Assembly: GCA_016888885.1 (NCBI GenBank)
Contig: CP069437.1
Coordinates: 1,240,001-1,304,000, forward strand
Source of the DNA: Faucicola sp902506215
Lineage (GTDB): Bacteria > Pseudomonadota > Gammaproteobacteria > Pseudomonadales > Moraxellaceae
Length of the DNA: 64,000 nt
Reading direction: 5' to 3'
Part shown: positions 60,147 through 64,000 of the stretch, in pieces
Numbering within the stretch: position 1 is the first letter of the stretch
Layout of the letters: each line of letters begins with the position of its first letter
Notes under the pieces: generated by a model
Told to the model about the DNA's origin: nothing
Databases searched by the model: none
The model's input: the letters and a program-made list of their open reading frames with translations, nothing else
Program-made: the position numbers and the translations under genes

Positions 60147-61511
60147 ATGAGCCACGATACCACAAACAATGCCACCAATAACGCCACCATTTTACAATCT
60201 GTCCCCGTCGGACAAAAAGTCGGTATCGCGTTTTCAGGCGGACTTGATACCTCAGCTGCGCTACTTTGGATGAAGCAAAAAGGCGCGCTACCATACGCTT
60301 ATACCGCGAACTTAGGTCAACCTGACGAAGACGATTACAACGCCATTCCCAAAAAAGCCGACCAATACGGCGCGGTCAAAGCGCGTTTGATTGATTGCCG
60401 TTTGCAATTGGCGCTTGAAGGTATTGCCGCAATTCAATGTGGTGCGTTTCATGTCAGCACCGGTGGTATGCCCTACTTCAACACCACGCCACTGGGTCGT
60501 GCGGTCACAGGCACCATGCTAGTCACCGCCATGAAAGAAGATGATGTCAACATTTGGGGCGATGGCTCAACTTATAAAGGCAATGATATTGAGCGTTTTT
60601 ACCGTTATGGTCTACTCACCAATCCTGCCCTTAAAATCTATAAACCGTGGCTTGACCAAACCTTCATTGATGAATTGGGCGGTCGTAGCGAGATGTCACA
60701 GTTCTTAATCGACAATGGCTTTGACTACAAAATGTCCAAAGAAAAAGCCTACTCAACCGACTCAAATATGCTCGGTGCGACGCATGAAGCCAAAGACTTG
60801 GAGTTTTTGGATGCTAGCATGCACATCGTTGAGCCGATTATGGGTGTGGCATTTTGGGATGACGATGTCAAAATCGACAAAGAAACGGTGACAGTACGCT
60901 TTGAACAAGGCATGCCCGTGGCAATCAATGACGAAACCTTTGATAGCCCAGTGGATTTGATTTTAAAAGCCAACGAAATCGGCGGTCGTCATGGTCTTGG
61001 TATGAGTGACCAAATTGAGAACCGTATCATCGAAGCCAAATCACGGGGTATTTATGAAGCCCCTGCCATGGCGCTGTTGCATATTGCCTATGAGCGTCTG
61101 GTCACTGGGATTCATAACGAAGACACCATCGAGCAGTACCGTATCAATGGTTTACGCCTAGGTCGCTTGTTGTACCAAGGTCGCTGGTTTGACTCACAAG
61201 CCTTGATGCTTCGTGAAACCGCACAGCGCTGGGTCGCTAAAGCTATCACGGGTGAAGTCACCATCGAGCTACGCCGCGGTAATGACTATACCATCTTAAA
61301 TACTAAATCTGACAATTTGACCTACCAACCAGAACGTCTATCAATGGAAAAAGTGGAAGATGCGGCGTTCACGCCAATGGATCGTATCGGTCAGCTTACC
61401 ATGCGCAATCTAGATATTTCAGATACCCGGGCTAAATTGGCGTTATATAGCCAATCAGGTTTGTTATCCAATGCCCACGGCTCAGACGTACCACAACTAG
61501 AGCAAAAATAA
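60147..61511 (+). CDS. argG: Argininosuccinate synthase
   Basis: 454 residues from ATG at 60147 (AGGAAAGGTT upstream); a start at 60132 is less likely. The P-loop is VGIAFSGGLDTSAALLWM, followed by YAYTANLGQPDEDDYN, the HVSTGGMPYFNTTPLGRAVTG region, DVNIWGDGSTYKGNDIERFYRYG and AYSTDSNMLGATHEAKDLEF. The pattern matches the longer E. coli-type ArgG (447). An N-terminal Asn/Thr-rich stretch NNATNNAT is extra. It joins citrulline and aspartate in arginine synthesis, using carbamoyl phosphate made by carAB nearby. Confidence 0.97.
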   Translation: MSHDTTNNATNNATILQSVPVGQKVGIAFSGGLDTSAALLWMKQKGALPYAYTANLGQPDEDDYNAIPKKADQYGAVKARLIDCRLQLALEGIAAIQCGAFHVSTGGMPYFNTTPLGRAVTGTMLVTAMKEDDVNIWGDGSTYKGNDIERFYRYGLLTNPALKIYKPWLDQTFIDELGGRSEMSQFLIDNGFDYKMSKEKAYSTDSNMLGATHEAKDLEFLDASMHIVEPIMGVAFWDDDVKIDKETVTVRFEQGMPVAINDETFDSPVDLILKANEIGGRHGLGMSDQIENRIIEAKSRGIYEAPAMALLHIAYERLVTGIHNEDTIEQYRINGLRLGRLLYQGRWFDSQALMLRETAQRWVAKAITGEVTIELRRGNDYTILNTKSDNLTYQPERLSMEKVEDAAFTPMDRIGQLTMRNLDISDTRAKLALYSQSGLLSNAHGSDVPQLEQK

Positions 61512-61521
61512 TGCGGTAAAT

Positions 61522-61547
61522 AAAAAGGGCGTATTGAATACGCCCTT
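61522..61547. terminator. Bidirectional terminator between argG and the UPF0149 gene
   Basis: AAGGGCGTA/TACGCCCTT stem with loop TTGA; on the minus strand TTTTTATTT follows the stem and on the plus strand GGTTTGTT. Confidence 0.85.
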
Positions 61548-61567
61548 GGTTTGTTACGACCCATCAT

Positions 61568-62107
61568 TTAGTCATTGGTATGAAATAACAAAAATAACTC
61601 AACGATATTTTTCTCAATCGCACCTGCCATTTGACTCATGGTTTCTGGGTCTTTGAGTAGCTCTTGCATATCCGGTTGGTCTTCATCGATGCCACTAAAC
61701 AAAATCATCGGTAACGTCAGCATTGCCACATCTTCTTCGCTGTCATCATCATCAAACCAATCATCTTCTTCGTCATCGCTGGCATACATGGCATCAACAA
61801 AACCCACCGACCATTCGCTAATTTCTGAGTTTTCAATATCGAGATAGTCAGTTTCTTCGACATCAAAAGGCAGCTCAATTTCACGCTCATCTTGCAGCAT
61901 GGCTTGCAGCTCATCACGCCACTGTTCAATGGCTGATAGCACATCTGGCTTGACTTGTTTTTCATGCCCTTCAAAAAGATAGGTTTGCCAATTGTGTAAA
62001 GGTTTGCCGACAATAGAGGCGGTTAAAAAGCCGTGTGTGGCGATGCTCGATAGCCCAAATTCATTGTCATCACTGTCTAAAAAATCGATTAAATCATCAA
62101 AATCCAT
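61568..62107 (-). CDS. UPF0149 (YgfB/YecA-like) protein
   Basis: A 179-residue very acidic protein with HGFLTASIVGKPLHNWQTY near residue 25, WSVGFVDAMYASDDEEDDWF around 108 and a C-terminal segment VELFLLFHTND. This corresponds to UPF0149 proteins, of uncertain function. A long Asp/Glu run in the middle is notable. Likely cytoplasmic. The gene has its own promoter. Confidence 0.8.
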   Translation of the reverse strand: MDFDDLIDFLDSDDNEFGLSSIATHGFLTASIVGKPLHNWQTYLFEGHEKQVKPDVLSAIEQWRDELQAMLQDEREIELPFDVEETDYLDIENSEISEWSVGFVDAMYASDDEEDDWFDDDDSEEDVAMLTLPMILFSGIDEDQPDMQELLKDPETMSQMAGAIEKNIVELFLLFHTND

Positions 62108-62144
62108 GGTGGTTATCCTAGTATGCTATCAAAAAAGCGGATTG

Positions 62145-62181
62145 AAAAAAGAAAGGTTAATACATAGTGTATTAACCTTTT
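62145..62181 (-). terminator. Terminator after the PA3496-like gene
   Basis: AAAGGTTAATACA/TGTATTAACCTTT with loop TAG; on the minus strand CTTTTTTC follows. It is 8 bp after the stop codon of the acidic protein. Confidence 0.85.
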
Positions 62182-62188
62182 GCTTGAC

Positions 62189-62425
62189 TTACAACTCATC
62201 ATCGTCAAAATCGTCGTCATCGTCTAAGTCATCAAGATCGTCATCAAAACTGTCTTTAAGTGAGCGCTCTAGACGCTTTTCTTCCAATAAATTGTCAATC
62301 AAACGACGTTTTTCAAGACTACTTGCCCGACTTCGACCCGATGCGTCGTCATCCACCAGTCGCGCGTCATCATCATCATCAAAACTGTCATCTTCAAAGC
62401 TATCATCAATATCTGGATCAGCCAT
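62189..62425 (-). CDS. PA3496-like small acidic protein
   Basis: 78 residues. Both ends are almost pure Asp (DDSFEDDSFDDDDDAR and DDDLDDLDDDDDFDDDEL), with a basic helix in the middle (SSLEKRRLIDNLLEEKRLER). The KRRLIDNLLEEKRLER core matches a widely conserved small-protein family next to hexR/SOS-like genes in Pseudomonas (PA3496 type), of unclear function. AAGGAGC precedes the ATG. Confidence 0.75.
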   Translation of the reverse strand: MADPDIDDSFEDDSFDDDDDARLVDDDASGRSRASSLEKRRLIDNLLEEKRLERSLKDSFDDDLDDLDDDDDFDDDEL

Positions 62426-62534
62426 TTAGTGCTCCTTTCGCTGGTCGATTCGATAAATTTGCAATTTCATAAAGCCTTATAATGGGTTTTGTCAGTCAAG
62501 TCAAGTGGCGAAAGAAAAAATAGCCATGATTCGT

Positions 62535-63908
62535 TTATTTTTCTGTGGCGGTCAAAATTTCATCGCGTTTGGCAATGAGTTCGGTCATCAAGGTTTCTGA
62601 TAAACCGTTGTACCAAACCATCTCACGCTCTGTGATAGTGGTCGGATGTTGCAGGTTTTTAAACTGCACTTTGCCATCTAACGTTTTAAGTAAATCCAGT
62701 GGATACAGGAGCAATAAACCATCTTCTTTGGCGTGGTTTGCCATCAGTTTTTGTACGTCATCAAATTGATGACTGATACTGGTACCGATGGTTAATGGCA
62801 AAGCAAAACGCGATAGCTCACGGTGTTTTTCGTATACCACTTGGTTGAGGATAATCAACAATTTTGACAATAACACCGCTGCCAGTGGCAATTGCTCGGC
62901 TTTACCTGCTAGATGAACGACCGCGCCGTTGGCATTAAAATGCGAGTTGTCTTTGATATACACGTCTTTGATATAGCGATTTAACACATTGTTTGACGAG
63001 TTAAATAAACTGTTTGATGCGCGCATCAATAGCTGATTACACAATTGAAAATACGGTTTTGCAACTTCAGGTGCCACCCGTTTTAGCAGATGATACTGGT
63101 CGTAAAAATGAATTTGTAATTCGATTTCGGGTTGTTTTTGGCTGTCTACTGTCGCTTCTTGAGCCAGATTGTCAGTCGCTGTGGGCTGGGTTTGGGGAAT
63201 GTCTTTAGCAGATTTTGATTTTTCTCGATTTAAAAAATCATTGATGGTTTTGCCAGTGGCGGCAGGTTGCGCGGTCGCGCTGCTATCCCCTGCTTTACTG
63301 TACAAGTTGTCTTCGTCTAACTGCAATTCACCATCGGTTGTCAATACAGGGCTCGTGGATGCTAGGCTACCACGCGCAAGCGCGATATGCTGCTGGACTT
63401 TTTCACCCAATTGCGCAAGCTGTTCCTGCGTTGGGCGCGCCATATAGCCATAAATCAGCCATAAAAACCCATGCAAAATTGCTGACCCTAATACAAACAA
63501 CCATTGACTACTGACAATCTCGCCTTTGGAGACCGCTTTCATGGTGATGGTGGCATGACCGAGAACTTGGTTGTTTTGGATAATGGGTTTGTCAATCACC
63601 TGCCCCACTTCGTTTTGCGCTTGTCCCGTTTGCACCAGCGGCTGGTTGTTTTGGTCACTGATGACAATTTTGGCGACTTCTTGATCAACTTGGTAGCGGT
63701 TTGCCAAGACGCTCAGGCTAATTCTATCTTGGCTGGTGATTCCCACCATGGCTTCTTTGGCTAACTGTTCAACAATTTTTTCACCCTTTTGGGTACGCTG
63801 CTCGTATTGGGATTTTTCACTACTAAAAGTCAGCATCAAAAAATGTAAACAAAAACTAATAAGTAGTACAATAGCGAATTTGCCTTGACGGGGGGCTAGA
63901 TGATTCAT
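62535..63908 (-). CDS. Two-span membrane protein of the YtjB/AhpA type
   Basis: 457 residues. A transmembrane helix at about 11-29 (FAIVLLISFCLHFLMLTF), a periplasmic domain (about 30-130) with VEQLAKEAMVGITSQDRISL and IVISDQNNQPLVQTGQAQ, and a second helix at about 135-155 suggest the smp/YtjB arrangement. Then a Ser/Thr/Pro-rich linker and a large soluble C-terminal domain of about 220 residues are present, which I do not recognise. YtjB is divergent from serB in many gammaproteobacteria, so the gene starting at the window's right edge could be serB. Confidence 0.6.
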   Translation of the reverse strand: MNHLAPRQGKFAIVLLISFCLHFLMLTFSSEKSQYEQRTQKGEKIVEQLAKEAMVGITSQDRISLSVLANRYQVDQEVAKIVISDQNNQPLVQTGQAQNEVGQVIDKPIIQNNQVLGHATITMKAVSKGEIVSSQWLFVLGSAILHGFLWLIYGYMARPTQEQLAQLGEKVQQHIALARGSLASTSPVLTTDGELQLDEDNLYSKAGDSSATAQPAATGKTINDFLNREKSKSAKDIPQTQPTATDNLAQEATVDSQKQPEIELQIHFYDQYHLLKRVAPEVAKPYFQLCNQLLMRASNSLFNSSNNVLNRYIKDVYIKDNSHFNANGAVVHLAGKAEQLPLAAVLLSKLLIILNQVVYEKHRELSRFALPLTIGTSISHQFDDVQKLMANHAKEDGLLLLYPLDLLKTLDGKVQFKNLQHPTTITEREMVWYNGLSETLMTELIAKRDEILTATEK

Positions 63909-63989
63909 GGGTAGATTAAACTTTCTTTAGGAGCGATTAAATGCTACATTATCATGTTTATTTTTTTGGCATACAAGGGGTAAACTACC

Positions 63990-64000
63990 ATGACGACGAA
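63990..64000 (+). CDS. Start of a gene running off the right edge
   Basis: Only ATGACGACGAA is present, with AAGGGG about ten bases before it. Position opposite a YtjB-like gene suggests serB (phosphoserine phosphatase), but four codons cannot prove it. Confidence 0.35.

Overview
The window looks like a chromosomal segment of a Moraxellaceae bacterium, most likely the Moraxella/Faucicola/Psychrobacter group. This is inferred from gene content, not from a search. Supporting signs are the gammaproteobacterial cluster pyrG-kdsA-eno-ftsB-ispD, divided carA and carB, porins starting MKKLLLATA and ending in Phe, a PA3496-like acidic protein, and moderate GC. Nearly all of it is housekeeping DNA, with accessory insertions at identifiable points.

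Layout. 1-4.4 kb: the 5' part of an oleate hydratase gene, then trpR, trpE and trpG, with matching promoter-operator pairs in front of trpR and trpE, then an iron-regulated PepSY membrane protein. 4.6-7.6 kb: ornithine decarboxylase, a 55-residue membrane protein and tRNA-Glu. 7.7-17 kb: ispD, ftsB, eno, kdsA and pyrG, split between eno and kdsA by a copper block (copA, copZ, DUF305 lipoprotein, damaged cueR). 17.2-22.7 kb: four tandem porin genes, two of them a recent duplication. 22.8-25.4 kb: a head-to-tail array of an IS5-family (IS427-like) element, three identical 579-bp truncated units and one complete copy. 25.5-38.5 kb: glcB, miaE, three small disordered proteins, ppk1, mtgA, a glutaredoxin-like protein, a TPMT-like methyltransferase, a thioesterase and polA. 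38.5-41.3 kb: an AT-rich SIR2-domain gene cut by a second IS5-family element. 41.5-64 kb: valS, HD hydrolase, purE, bestrophin, metallophosphoesterase, rhomboid, an OmpA-domain protein, two UbiH-family monooxygenases, carA, an orphan gene, carB, PAP2 phosphatase, greA, argG, a UPF0149 protein, an acidic small protein and a membrane protein of the YtjB/AhpA type.

How the parts work together. TrpR probably represses itself and trpE through two near-identical operators placed directly after the -10 boxes. The copper genes share a MerR-type promoter with a 19-bp spacer, yet the neighbouring CueR has lost its C-terminal copper-binding cysteines. The SIR2 gene can be rebuilt in frame (505 codons) by removing the IS and one 3-bp target duplication, so it is a recently silenced candidate defence NADase. 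A recurring feature is short tandem repeats (14-25 bp, 2-5 units) at gene boundaries: before trpE, polA, the thioesterase gene and cueR, and across the end of eno.
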